DNA from: Bin107 sp965221655
GTDB lineage: Bacteria > UBA8248
Direction of reading: 5' to 3'
DNA length: 64,000 nt
Assembly: GCA_965221655.1 (NCBI GenBank)
Contig: OZ244906.1
Span: forward strand, 558,001-622,000
Part shown: piece after piece, positions 7,724-14,908 of the stretch
Numbering within the stretch: the stretch's first letter is position 1
Layout: the number at the start of each line of letters is the position of its first letter
Notes under the pieces: model-generated
The model's input: the letters and a program-made list of their open reading frames with translations, nothing else
What the model was told of the DNA's origin: nothing
The model's database searches: none
Program-made: the position numbers and the translations under genes

Positions 7724-8815
7724 TCAGGCGTCTCTGTCGAGTTGCCGCGACTGGCTGCGCTCGTGGCGGGCCACTGCGCAGAGTATGAGGCGGTGGAGCA
7801 TCTCGGAGTAGGGAACGCCCGCCGCCTCCACCATGCGCGGGTATCCGCTCAACTGCGTGAAGCCGGGGAGGGTGTTCACCTCGTTCACGTAGAGTTCGCC
7901 GTCGCGTTCGCGGTAGAAGAAGTCCACGCGCGCAAGGCCCGCGCAGCCCAGAGCCTCAAAGGCGAGATGTGCGTAGGAGCGCGCCTGTGCGGCGAGCGAT
8001 TCCTCCACGGGTGCGGGGATGATCAACTCGGCGCGCCCCTCCTGGTATTTCGCCTCGTAGTCGTACCAGCCCGAGAGCGTCCTGATCTCCATGAGCGGGG
8101 TGGCCAGCAGGTCGCCCGGAGCGGGGCCTTCAAGCACCGAGCATTCCACCTCCCGCCCCTGGGCGTGCTCTTCTATCAGCACCTTGTGGTCGAAGCGAAA
8201 GGCGTCCGCAACGGCGTCGGAAAGCGCCTCTTGGCCCTCCACGAGATGGACACCCACGCTGCTGCCCGAGGAGGAGGGCTTGACGAAGAGAGGATACCCG
8301 ATTTTCGCGGCCGCCTCCTCGAGTACTGCGTCGCGCCTGCTCGACCAGGCTTCGGGGTAGAGGGTGAGGGCGGGCAGAACGGGCAGCCCCGCCGCGCGCA
8401 ACACCGCCTTGGCCACGACCTTGTCCATCGCCACGGCGGATGAGGCGCAGCCCGAACCGACGAAGGGTGCTTCCGCCATTTCGAACAGCCCCTGGAGGGT
8501 GCCGTCTTCCCCGAAGGAGCCGTGGATCATGGGAAAGAACACGTCGACGGCAACCTTCTCGCCCGTCGCCGCACGCCGCAGCGGCGCGCCGTTCGGCGTG
8601 CCGGAGAAGAGGACTTCCACCCCCGCCTCTTCAGGTGCGTCCGGGGCGGGGAGGCACAACCACTTTCCCGACTTGGTAATGAGGGTGGGGACGACCTCGT
8701 AGACCTCCGCGTCGAGCTCCGCCATGATGGCGCGGCCCGAGTTGCGGCTTACCTCGTGCTCGGTCGAGCGACCGCCGAATATCACGCAGACTTTCGTCCT
8801 GGGAGACGACGCCAT
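7724..8815 (-). CDS. ddl: D-alanine--D-alanine ligase
   Basis: This ATP-grasp enzyme joins two D-alanines for peptidoglycan precursors in the cytosol. The 363-residue protein has the N-terminal VCVIFGGRSTEHEVSRNS, PMIHGSFGEDGTLQGLFEM and FVGSGCASSAVAMDK. The ATP-binding FVKPSSSGSSVGVHLVEG and metal-binding LYVNEVNTLPGFT follow. The length fits the VanA/DdlA-like class. It stands alone from other cell-wall genes. An isochorismatase-family gene lies 40 bases upstream on the same strand and may share its transcript. It is convergent with the YheT-like gene. Confidence 0.96.
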   Translation of the reverse strand: MASSPRTKVCVIFGGRSTEHEVSRNSGRAIMAELDAEVYEVVPTLITKSGKWLCLPAPDAPEEAGVEVLFSGTPNGAPLRRAATGEKVAVDVFFPMIHGSFGEDGTLQGLFEMAEAPFVGSGCASSAVAMDKVVAKAVLRAAGLPVLPALTLYPEAWSSRRDAVLEEAAAKIGYPLFVKPSSSGSSVGVHLVEGQEALSDAVADAFRFDHKVLIEEHAQGREVECSVLEGPAPGDLLATPLMEIRTLSGWYDYEAKYQEGRAELIIPAPVEESLAAQARSYAHLAFEALGCAGLARVDFFYRERDGELYVNEVNTLPGFTQLSGYPRMVEAAGVPYSEMLHRLILCAVARHERSQSRQLDRDA

Positions 8816-8855
8816 GGCGGCGAACCCTCGTGAGGTCCATGGTGCGGGCGGAAGT

Positions 8856-9422
8856 TCAGCGTATCAGTTTCGAGAGGAATTTGAAATCCTCGGTACCCGC
8901 AACGCGAAGCAGGTCAAAGAGCGCCTGTTCAGTCGTGGCGGGAACGGCGCCCGCGCACCGCAGGGCCGAGAGCCCCGTTCGCCAGTCGAGCTTCGAGCGC
9001 GAGCACAGGGCGTCGGCCACCGCGTGGACGATGAAGCCGTTCTCCAGCAGGTCGAGCGCCGTCTGGTAACAGCAGACGTGGGTTTCCGCCCCCGTGAGCA
9101 GTATCTTCGTTCTGCCCGAGGCGCGCAGGCGCGGCAAAAACTCCTCCGCCCCGCAGCAGCTGAACGAAATCTTCTCCACCGGTGAGAACGCGGGAATTTT
9201 CTCCGCCACCTCGGCGACGGTGGAGCCGAGCCCCTGGGGGTATTGTTCGGTCGCGAGCACCGGAAAGCCCAGGCGCGCCGCCGATTCCGCCAGCGTGCGG
9301 ATGCGCCCGAGAACCCGTGTGCGCACCTTCTCGTCCATAGCGGCCATGAGGCGCTCCTGCGCGTCGACGACGAGCAGCAGGCAGTCTTCGGGGTGGAGGC
9401 GAAAGGCATCGAGGTCCGGCAT
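8856..9422 (-). CDS. Isochorismatase-family (cysteine) hydrolase
   Basis: The 188-residue protein has the fold of isochorismatase-like hydrolases. The catalytic Asp is in LLVVDAQERL near residue 20, and the nucleophilic Cys region reads LLTGAETHVCCYQTALDLL. A Lys in VEKISFSCCG is a candidate for the third member of the D-K-C triad. FPVLATEQYPQGLGSTVAE is characteristic of the YcaC-like/hydrolase branch. Its substrate is unknown; family members act on amides, ureas or vinyl ethers. It lies upstream of ddl on the same strand. The ATG at 9422 has GGGAGAGG close upstream. The reading frame extends much further back, but that extension shadows the gene at 9573. Confidence 0.88.
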   Translation of the reverse strand: MPDLDAFRLHPEDCLLLVVDAQERLMAAMDEKVRTRVLGRIRTLAESAARLGFPVLATEQYPQGLGSTVAEVAEKIPAFSPVEKISFSCCGAEEFLPRLRASGRTKILLTGAETHVCCYQTALDLLENGFIVHAVADALCSRSKLDWRTGLSALRCAGAVPATTEQALFDLLRVAGTEDFKFLSKLIR

Positions 9423-9453
9423 GGCCTCTCCCGGTAGCGGGCAGTGAGCGGGA

Positions 9454-9482
9454 AGGCTATTACGGCTTCCGGCGTGCGTCAA
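9454..9482 (-). promoter_or_regulatory. Putative promoter for the isochorismatase-family gene and ddl
   Basis: On the minus strand TTGACG (9482-9477) and TAGCCT (9459-9454) are separated by 17 bases, about 32 bases upstream of the start codon. The -10 match is weak. Confidence 0.3.
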
Positions 9483-9498
9483 GGAAGCCCCCGAAGCC

Positions 9499-9527
9499 TT
9501 GATTCGCGCAGGGGCGTGGGATAGCAT
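9499..9527 (+). promoter_or_regulatory. Putative promoter for the second hydroxyacid dehydrogenase
   Basis: TTGATT (9499-9504) and TAGCAT (9522-9527) are separated by 17 bases and lie about 45 bases upstream of the ATG at 9573. Both boxes match the consensus at four of six positions. Confidence 0.35.
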
Positions 9528-9572
9528 CGCCCGCAGAAATTTCAGGCGCACACCAACGAGAGGGGAGAGAAC

Positions 9573-10562
9573 ATGCCCGGCAAGGCGAAGGTCGTCCTGA
9601 CCGATTACGTCTGGGAGTCCCTGGACGTGGAGAACGAGATTCTGGGAGAGGTGGCCGAGGTCGTCGCAATGCAGACGAAGACGCCCGCCGAGTTTCTGCC
9701 CGAGGCTGCCGACTGCGACGCCCTGCTCAACACCTACGCCGGCCCCATCACCGAGGCGGATATGGCGCAGATGCCGGCGTGCAGAATCATCGCGCGCTAC
9801 GGCATCGGGGTGGACACCATCGACCTGCGCGCCGCCACGGAGGCGGGCATCATCGTGACGAACAACCCCACCTACTGCATCGAGGAGGTAGCCGAGCACA
9901 CGATGGCGCTTCTGCTCGCCTCGGCGCGCAAGGTGGCCCTCTACGACAGACGGGTGCGCGCGGGCGAGTGGGCGGTGCCGCCGGGCAAGCCCATGTTCCG
10001 CCTGGCGGGCGCCACGCTGGGGTTGGTGGGTTTTGGCAACATCGCCCGCATGGTGGCCGTTCGCGCCGCCGCGTTCGGTATGCGGGTGCTGTTCAACGAC
10101 CCCTTCGTCGAGCAGGGGCAGTTCGACGTCCCCGGCGAAAAGACCGAGCTTGCGGAGATGTTCGCCGGCTCGGACTTCGTCTCCATCCACCCGCCGCTCA
10201 TTCCCGCAACGCGCGGAATGATGAACGACGAGGCCTTCGCGCAGATGAAGAACACCGCCTTCATCATCAACTGCTCGCGCGGGCCGATTATCGACACCGA
10301 CGCCTTGGTGCGCGCTCTGGACGCGGGCGAGATTGCGGGCTGCGCCCTCGACACGACCGACCCCGAACCCCTGCCCGATCCGCACCCCCTGCGCGGGCGC
10401 GAAAACGTGATCATCAACCCCCACGCGGCCTGGTACAGCGAGCAGGCGATGGTGGGTCTCCAGCAGGGGGCGCCGAACGAGGTGCGGCGCGTGCTCGCGG
10501 GGGAATGGCCCCTCAACGTGGTGAACAGAGACGTGCAGGGCAAAAGCCGCGCGGGGCTGTAG
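9573..10562 (+). CDS. D-2-hydroxyacid dehydrogenase, C-terminal-binding-protein-like
   Basis: The 329-residue NAD-dependent dehydrogenase has the Rossmann motif GATLGLVGFGNIARM. The catalytic set is Arg in INCSRGPIIDT, Glu in DTTDPEPLPD and His in INPHAAWYSE. The HAAWYSE ending and the C-terminal NEVRRVLAGEWPLNVVNRDV are typical of the CtBP-like subgroup of the family. The substrate is probably a 2-hydroxy/2-keto acid that cannot be specified. GAGAGGGGAGAG lies just upstream of the ATG. It is a single-gene unit between divergent and downstream promoters. Confidence 0.9.
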   Translation: MPGKAKVVLTDYVWESLDVENEILGEVAEVVAMQTKTPAEFLPEAADCDALLNTYAGPITEADMAQMPACRIIARYGIGVDTIDLRAATEAGIIVTNNPTYCIEEVAEHTMALLLASARKVALYDRRVRAGEWAVPPGKPMFRLAGATLGLVGFGNIARMVAVRAAAFGMRVLFNDPFVEQGQFDVPGEKTELAEMFAGSDFVSIHPPLIPATRGMMNDEAFAQMKNTAFIINCSRGPIIDTDALVRALDAGEIAGCALDTTDPEPLPDPHPLRGRENVIINPHAAWYSEQAMVGLQQGAPNEVRRVLAGEWPLNVVNRDVQGKSRAGL

Positions 10563-10614
10563 CGCGGTTCGGGCCCGCCGCGCCGCAATATGCGCAAGAA
10601 GCGCGCCTGCGGCC

Positions 10615-10643
10615 TTGACATCGCGCGGCTTCGTCCGTAATAA
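10615..10643 (+). promoter_or_regulatory. Putative promoter of the bc-type complex operon
   Basis: A perfect TTGACA (10615-10620) and TAATAA (10638-10643) are separated by 17 bases. They are followed by a leader of about 175 bases before the Rieske gene. I see no riboswitch fold in the leader by eye. Confidence 0.4.
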
Positions 10644-10826
10644 GAAATCTCGACGTGCATCCCTGTGGCCCCGGCGTCCGACGAGGCCACGTGCCGCCCG
10701 GGGCGAGACAAGACATACCGGTTTCATTATCAGTCGTGATGGGAGATAATGCGCCCACGCGAGGCGGGACGGCCCGGGCAAGCGGAGCGAGGAGTCGGAC
10801 AGGCAGAATAGGAGCGCGGCGTTCGC

Positions 10827-11381
10827 ATGAACACTCGTTTGAAATCCCCGGAAGTGAAGTTGCCCTCCGACTACGAAGCGGAGGCGAAAACGAAAAAAGC
10901 GTTCATCGACCGCAGACGCTTCATGAACTACACGGGGTGGCTGGGCATTCTGGGCAGCATCCACATCGCACTGCTCGGGTTCTTGCGCTTCATGTTCCCG
11001 CGCGTGCTCTTCGAGCCACCCACCGAGTTCAAGGCGGGCAATCCGGGAGACTACGCGGTGGGCGTCGTGGACACCCGCTACGTGAACAGCGAGAGGGTGT
11101 GGATCGTGCGTGAGCAGGACGGCTTCTACGCCCTGAGTGCGATATGCACGCACCTGGGCTGCACGCCGAAATATCTCGCCGCCGAGGACAAGTTCAAGTG
11201 TCCGTGCCACGGCAGCGGATTTGACAGAAGCGGCGTGAACTTCGAGGGTCCCGCCCCGCGGCCGCTCGAGAGGCTCAAGATCGGCCTGGCCGAGGATGGA
11301 GAGTTGATCATCGACAAGGGCAGGATTTTTCGCCACGAAAAAGGGGAGTGGGAAAACCCGGGTTCCTTTCTCTTTATCTAA
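10827..11381 (+). CDS. Rieske iron-sulfur subunit of a bc-type quinol oxidoreductase
   Basis: This subunit takes one electron from quinol at the Qo site and passes it to a c-type cytochrome on the outer face of the cytoplasmic membrane. The 184 residues have a positively charged N-terminus and a single membrane helix (about 34-58). The [2Fe-2S] boxes are CTHLGC (107-112) and CPCHGSGF (125-132). Cys107, His109, Cys125 and His128 are the expected ligands, and Cys112/Cys127 the expected disulfide. It heads an operon with cytochrome b6-type and subunit IV-type genes. Confidence 0.94.
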   Translation: MNTRLKSPEVKLPSDYEAEAKTKKAFIDRRRFMNYTGWLGILGSIHIALLGFLRFMFPRVLFEPPTEFKAGNPGDYAVGVVDTRYVNSERVWIVREQDGFYALSAICTHLGCTPKYLAAEDKFKCPCHGSGFDRSGVNFEGPAPRPLERLKIGLAEDGELIIDKGRIFRHEKGEWENPGSFLFI

Positions 11382-11420
11382 AATTTTGGTTTGTTCGACG
11401 CGCGTGGGTGGAGGTCATAG

Positions 11421-12209
11421 ATGCCGAGTTTGAAAGAACGCCTGAATCTGGATCAGATGAAGCGGAACGTGCTCGACTCCCAGGTGTGGAGGTCGATGTT
11501 CCGCCACGGCTATGAGGACACGCCCAGAAACCGCGTCCTCATGGTGGTGGACAATCTGTGGCTCCACCTCCACCCCACGAAAATCAGACGCCACGCCATC
11601 CGCATCCGCTTCACGTGGTGCATGGGCGGGGTCACGTTTCTGCTCTTCCTGTATCTCGTCGTGACCGGCGTGGTGCTGATGTTCTACTACCGGCCCGTGG
11701 GCGAGTACGCCTACGCCGACATCAAGTATCTCGAGTTCGACGCCCCCTTCGGCATGTTCATGCGCAACATGCACCGCTGGGCGGCCCACGCCATGGTCAT
11801 CGCCGTGTGGCTGCACATGCTGCGCGTCTTCATGACGGGCTCCTACAAGCCGCCGCGCGAGTTCAACTGGGTCATCGGGGTGATGTTGCTCACGCTCACG
11901 TTGCTGCTCAGCTTCACGGGCTACCTGCTGCCCTGGGATCAGCTGGCCATCTGGGCGGTTACGGTGGGAACCAACATGGCGCGCGCCACGCCCCTGCTCG
12001 GGCATGAGGGACCCTTTGCCGAAATGGTGGGGGTGACACCGCGTTTCGACGCGCGCTCGGCCCTGTTGGGCGGCACCATCGTCGGCCCGCCCACGCTGCT
12101 GCGTTTCTACGTGTTGCACTGCATCGTTGTGCCGCTCATCGCGTCGATTCTGATGATGGTGCACTTCTGGAGAATCCGGAAGGACGGGGGCATATCCGGC
12201 CCCCTCTAG
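11421..12209 (+). CDS. Cytochrome b (N-terminal, b6-type) subunit
   Basis: This is the diheme membrane core of the quinol oxidoreductase, 262 residues with four main transmembrane helices. The heme-binding His pairs are visible as MHRWAAHAMVIAVWLHMLRV in helix B and VLHCIVVPLIASILMMVHFW in helix D. The stretch SFTGYLLPWDQLAIWAVTVGTN is the family's Qo-site region. It is split from the C-terminal half, as in b6f-type complexes. A soluble N-terminal extension of about 60 residues precedes the first helix and is longer than in typical b6. GGAGG lies just upstream of the ATG. Confidence 0.95.
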   Translation: MPSLKERLNLDQMKRNVLDSQVWRSMFRHGYEDTPRNRVLMVVDNLWLHLHPTKIRRHAIRIRFTWCMGGVTFLLFLYLVVTGVVLMFYYRPVGEYAYADIKYLEFDAPFGMFMRNMHRWAAHAMVIAVWLHMLRVFMTGSYKPPREFNWVIGVMLLTLTLLLSFTGYLLPWDQLAIWAVTVGTNMARATPLLGHEGPFAEMVGVTPRFDARSALLGGTIVGPPTLLRFYVLHCIVVPLIASILMMVHFWRIRKDGGISGPL

Positions 12210-12248
12210 GTTTCGCTATACCCGTATACCTGAAGAAGGGCGAGGACA

Positions 12249-13028
12249 TTGGCGAAGGAAGACAAGGTAGTCGGATCGGCCGACGACATGGCCAAGACGA
12301 GTTGGGAGCGCGTGAACGACAAGGTGCACGTGTGGCCCTACCTGACGCGCCTGGAGTTCATGTGCGCGATCATCATCACCCTTCTGTTGGTGGTGTGGTC
12401 GATCGTCATCGACGCTCCGCTGGAAGAGCCGGCGAACCCCTCCGTCACGCCCAACCCCTCGAAGGCGCCGTGGTACTTCCTCGGCCTCCAGGAGTTGCTC
12501 GTCTACTTCGACCCGTGGATGGCGGGCGTGGTGTTGCCCACGCTCATCATCGTGGGGCTCATGGCCATCCCCTACATCGACGTGAACCCCAAGGGCAACG
12601 GCTACTACACCTTCCACGAGCGCAGATTCGCCATCTTCATCTTCTTGTTCGGCTTCCTCGTCCTGTGGATATGGCTGGTGGTGCAGGGTACGTTCCTGCG
12701 CGGGCCGGGGTGGAATTTCTTCATGCCCTGGGAGTATTGGGACCCGCACAAGGTCGTCGCGCTCACGAACGTGGACCTGCCCTACATGCTGGGCTTCAGG
12801 AGCTACTGGGGCCAGGCGGCGGCGGGAACGGTGCTCGTTTTGCTCTGGTACGCCACCATACCGGCCTACTACATCTGGCGCCGCGACCGCATGGTGAACG
12901 TGGGGCTGGTGCGTTACCTCATCAAGGCCACGCTCAACATGACGATGATGGGGATCGTGGCCAAGATGGTGCTGCGCATCGGCCTGAACGTGAAGTACGT
13001 TCTCGTCACCCCGTGGTTCAACATCTAG
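12249..13028 (+). CDS. Cytochrome b C-terminal (subunit IV-type) subunit
   Basis: This protein completes the cytochrome b core. At 259 residues it is longer than plant-type PetD (about 160), with roughly five hydrophobic segments. The quinol-site loop reads NPSKAPWYFLGLQELLVYF, where APWY replaces the PEWY of mitochondrial-type cytochrome b. Extra helices follow (FAIFIFLFGFLVLWIWLVV and later GTVLVLLWYATIPAYYIW). The TTG start at 12249 is preceded by GGGCGAGGAC. No cytochrome c1 or petA-like gene follows, so the electron acceptor must be encoded elsewhere. The octaheme cytochrome at 17934 is the local candidate. Confidence 0.92.
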   Translation: MAKEDKVVGSADDMAKTSWERVNDKVHVWPYLTRLEFMCAIIITLLLVVWSIVIDAPLEEPANPSVTPNPSKAPWYFLGLQELLVYFDPWMAGVVLPTLIIVGLMAIPYIDVNPKGNGYYTFHERRFAIFIFLFGFLVLWIWLVVQGTFLRGPGWNFFMPWEYWDPHKVVALTNVDLPYMLGFRSYWGQAAAGTVLVLLWYATIPAYYIWRRDRMVNVGLVRYLIKATLNMTMMGIVAKMVLRIGLNVKYVLVTPWFNI

Positions 13029-13047
13029 CGCCCAAGAGGCGGAGAAC

Positions 13048-13155
13048 ATGGTTCAGGACAGACAGCGAAAGCACCTGTGGTGGGACGCCTGCGGCGTAAA
13101 GGTGGCCGCGATTGCGCTCGTAATCGTTTCGGGAGTCGTCTACCTGCTGGTTTGA
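13048..13155 (+). CDS. 35-residue single-helix membrane peptide in the bc operon
   Basis: A short frame starts at ATG 13048 with GGCGGAG just upstream. It encodes a charged head (MVQDRQRKHLWWDACG) and then one hydrophobic helix (VAAIALVIVSGVVYLLV). It begins 20 bases after the subunit IV stop and is followed by a terminator, so it looks like the last gene of the operon. Small single-helix subunits are common in bc and b6f complexes, and I infer a structural role. It is too short for family assignment; real-gene status rests on the ribosome site, position and helix. Confidence 0.6.
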   Translation: MVQDRQRKHLWWDACGVKVAAIALVIVSGVVYLLV

Positions 13156-13227
13156 TTGTTCCTCGAACAAGGGGCGCCGCCGCGCCCCATGCCTGCACGA
13201 GCACGCCGAGACAAGAAATTGCCTGGT

Positions 13228-13255
13228 TCGCTTCTTTCGGGGAGCGATTTTTTTT
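13228..13255 (+). terminator. Intrinsic terminator of the bc operon
   Basis: The eight-base arms TCGCTTCT and GGGAGCGA (with two G-U pairs) close a TTCG tetraloop, followed immediately by eight T residues. The position, 70 bases after the 35-residue frame, supports that frame being part of the operon. A smaller TTGTTC/GAACAA dyad lies at 13156-13170. Confidence 0.75.
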
Positions 13256-13289
13256 CGTTCGGGCAGGTTGTAGGGCAGGGAAGGGCGGG

Positions 13290-13799
13290 CTAGTCTGCGG
13301 GCCACGCCATGTCGTGATCGCGCAGGAGTTCCCGGAGCCTCGAGACGTTGATGAGCTCCATGGGAGCGCCTTCGGAATATTTTTGCACTTCCTCGGTAAA
13401 ATATCCCGTCGATATGAGGATGCCCTTGAGTGCGCGTTCGGCGCGCACGGTGTCGGAAAGCCCGATTACCCGTATCGAGTTCACGAAGTCGCCCTCGGGC
13501 ACCAGAATGCCGTGGACGATGTAGTCGCCGCCGAGAATCGGGGTGGGGTTGTGGGCGAGTATGTCGATTTCCTCGTCGTTCACCCAGTGTATCTCGACGA
13601 TGCGCATGTTCATGGCCTCGAGCAAATCCACGAGCATGCGCTCAAACGCACGGGGCGACGTGCGGCGCAGGGCGTCGATTTCCGCATCTTGCCGCTCCTC
13701 CCCGGCATCCGCCTCCAGGGCGATGTTCGAGGTCGTTTTCTTGACGAGCATGATGATGACAAAGCCCATCAGGAGCGCGAAGAAGAGGAGCTCGAGCAT
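13290..13799 (-). CDS. Membrane-anchored Mrr/restriction-endonuclease-like domain protein
   Basis: The 169-residue protein has one N-terminal membrane helix (LLFFALLMGFVIIMLV) and a polar linker. The Mrr_cat-like domain then shows RAFERMLVDLLEAMNMRI, EEIDILAHNP and the C-terminal KGILISTGYFTEEVQKYSEG...MELINVSRLRELL, which is the clearest family signature. The usual catalytic (Q/E)xK element is not evident; its place is taken by GDYIVHGILVPEG. I therefore expect a non-nucleolytic or strongly altered protein. It is convergent with the bc operon and upstream of the 55-residue membrane protein on the same strand order. Its function is unknown. Confidence 0.7.
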   Translation of the reverse strand: MLELLFFALLMGFVIIMLVKKTTSNIALEADAGEERQDAEIDALRRTSPRAFERMLVDLLEAMNMRIVEIHWVNDEEIDILAHNPTPILGGDYIVHGILVPEGDFVNSIRVIGLSDTVRAERALKGILISTGYFTEEVQKYSEGAPMELINVSRLRELLRDHDMAWPAD

Positions 13800-13850
13800 G
13801 TGTCTGCGTCCAGGGAGTGGAGGAGGCGGTGCCGTGCCTCTTGTGGGCCG

Positions 13851-14018
13851 TTAGCGAATCATCTCGTCGTAGACGTCGTCTTTCTTGCCCTTCTGGATGA
13901 GCTTGTCGTGGCGGAGTCCCTGGGAGATCGCCAGCCAGACGAAATACGCCACCAGGGGAATCATGAACGCAATGGGGATGTTGTCAGGCTTGGTCAGAAT
14001 GGCCAGAAAGTTTTCCAT
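13851..14018 (-). CDS. 55-residue single-helix membrane protein
   Basis: The frame from ATG 14018 has AGAGGAATTCG just upstream. It encodes MENFLAILTKPDNIPIAFMI, a helix (about 16-33), and a charged tail ending KKDDVYDEMIR. The LTKPDNIPI segment resembles small proteins I associate with respiratory-chain loci in other bacteria, but I cannot name the family. The frame extends upstream to 14144, but that part lacks coding character. It lies between the bc operon and the ferredoxin gene and is divergent from the latter. Confidence 0.6.
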   Translation of the reverse strand: MENFLAILTKPDNIPIAFMIPLVAYFVWLAISQGLRHDKLIQKGKKDDVYDEMIR

Positions 14019-14126
14019 GTCGAATTCCTCTCGAATATGAACCACCCTTGCAGCGACTGCGCTATTGTGGCCCAAAACCGGGCCGGGGGCAAGAGATCGC
14101 ACCTCTCTCCGCCGTGAGGAGGCGTC

Positions 14127-14157
14127 TTGACAGGGGCGGCGCAACTGTGGCTATATT
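14127..14157 (+). promoter_or_regulatory. Putative promoter of the ferredoxin gene
   Basis: A perfect TTGACA (14127-14132) and TATATT (14152-14157) are separated by 19 bases, about 80 bases upstream of the ATG at 14240. Confidence 0.45.
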
Positions 14158-14239
14158 AAGGTGCATCTTGTGTATGGAGTCGGACTTCGGTGTCCGGCCA
14201 GGCGCCCCTTGAGAAACGACCACCCGAGAGGCGAAATAC

Positions 14240-14719
14240 ATGCCACACTTCATATTCGACGCATGCATCGGATGTTCAGTGTGCGAGCCCGTCTGCCCCA
14301 CCAAAGCCATCACGGGCGACCCGCGCGACATCTACAAGATCGACCCCACGCTGTGCATCGACTGCGGGGTGTGCGGCAAGTATTGCCCCGCCTACGCCAT
14401 CCAGGACGACACGGGCGAGGTGATTCGCAACATCAAGCACAAGGACATGCCCAAAGCGTTCGTGCTCGAGGAAAACTGCACGGGCTGCGTCTGGTGCGTG
14501 GACGTGTGCCCGTTCGATTGCATTCGCATGGCGCCCTCTTCGGTAGAGCGCGACCACAGCGCGGTGGCTGTGGTGGATCAGACCACCTGCGTGGGCTGTC
14601 GTCTGTGCGAGGAGATTTGCAACAAGGGGGCGATTATCGTGCCCAAGCACGAGGACGAGTCGGAGTACATGACTCCCTTCATGCACGAATTCATCACCTC
14701 GCCCCTGCGCGCGTATTGA
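14240..14719 (+). CDS. Four-cluster ferredoxin-type 4Fe-4S protein
   Basis: The 159-residue soluble protein contains four CxxCxxCxxxC motifs: CIGCSVCEPVCP, CIDCGVCGKYCP, CTGCVWCVDVCP and CVGCRLCEEICN. It therefore probably carries four [4Fe-4S] clusters. It has no membrane helix, signal peptide or catalytic domain, so it is most likely an electron carrier or an electron-transfer subunit of a larger enzyme. A strong terminator follows, so it is a single-gene unit. Proteins of this layout occur next to oxidoreductases and as polyferredoxins. The partner is not evident here, though the bc locus and the electron transfer flavoprotein are nearby. Confidence 0.88.
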   Translation: MPHFIFDACIGCSVCEPVCPTKAITGDPRDIYKIDPTLCIDCGVCGKYCPAYAIQDDTGEVIRNIKHKDMPKAFVLEENCTGCVWCVDVCPFDCIRMAPSSVERDHSAVAVVDQTTCVGCRLCEEICNKGAIIVPKHEDESEYMTPFMHEFITSPLRAY

Positions 14720-14742
14720 CGGCATAACCATGAGGCACACCG

Positions 14743-14771
14743 ACTCCCCCGGAAACGGGGGAGTTTTTTTT
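14743..14771 (+). terminator. Intrinsic terminator after the ferredoxin gene
   Basis: The perfect arms ACTCCCCC and GGGGGAGT flank the loop GGAAAC, and the pairing runs into a run of eight T residues. This is a textbook rho-independent terminator. Confidence 0.9.
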
Positions 14772-14783
14772 CGCCGAAAGTCC

Positions 14784-14812
14784 TTGACGCGGCATAGGGC
14801 CTTGGGTAGCGT
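14784..14812 (+). promoter_or_regulatory. Putative promoter of the rel gene
   Basis: TTGACG (14784-14789) and TAGCGT (14807-14812) are separated by 17 bases, just after the ferredoxin terminator and about 95 bases before the TTG start at 14909. Confidence 0.35.
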
Positions 14813-14908
14813 TTCGGGAGAGAAGGCTCGCCGCTCCTTGCGCGTGGCGGACGCAGGGCTGCCCAGCGTCGCACGCCGTCGGGCGAGCCGGGAAGGGGAG
14901 GAGTCTCG

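Noticed and set aside
13290..13799. Active type IV restriction enzyme
   Set aside because: The catalytic lysine motif is not visible and no methyltransferase or defence gene is adjacent.
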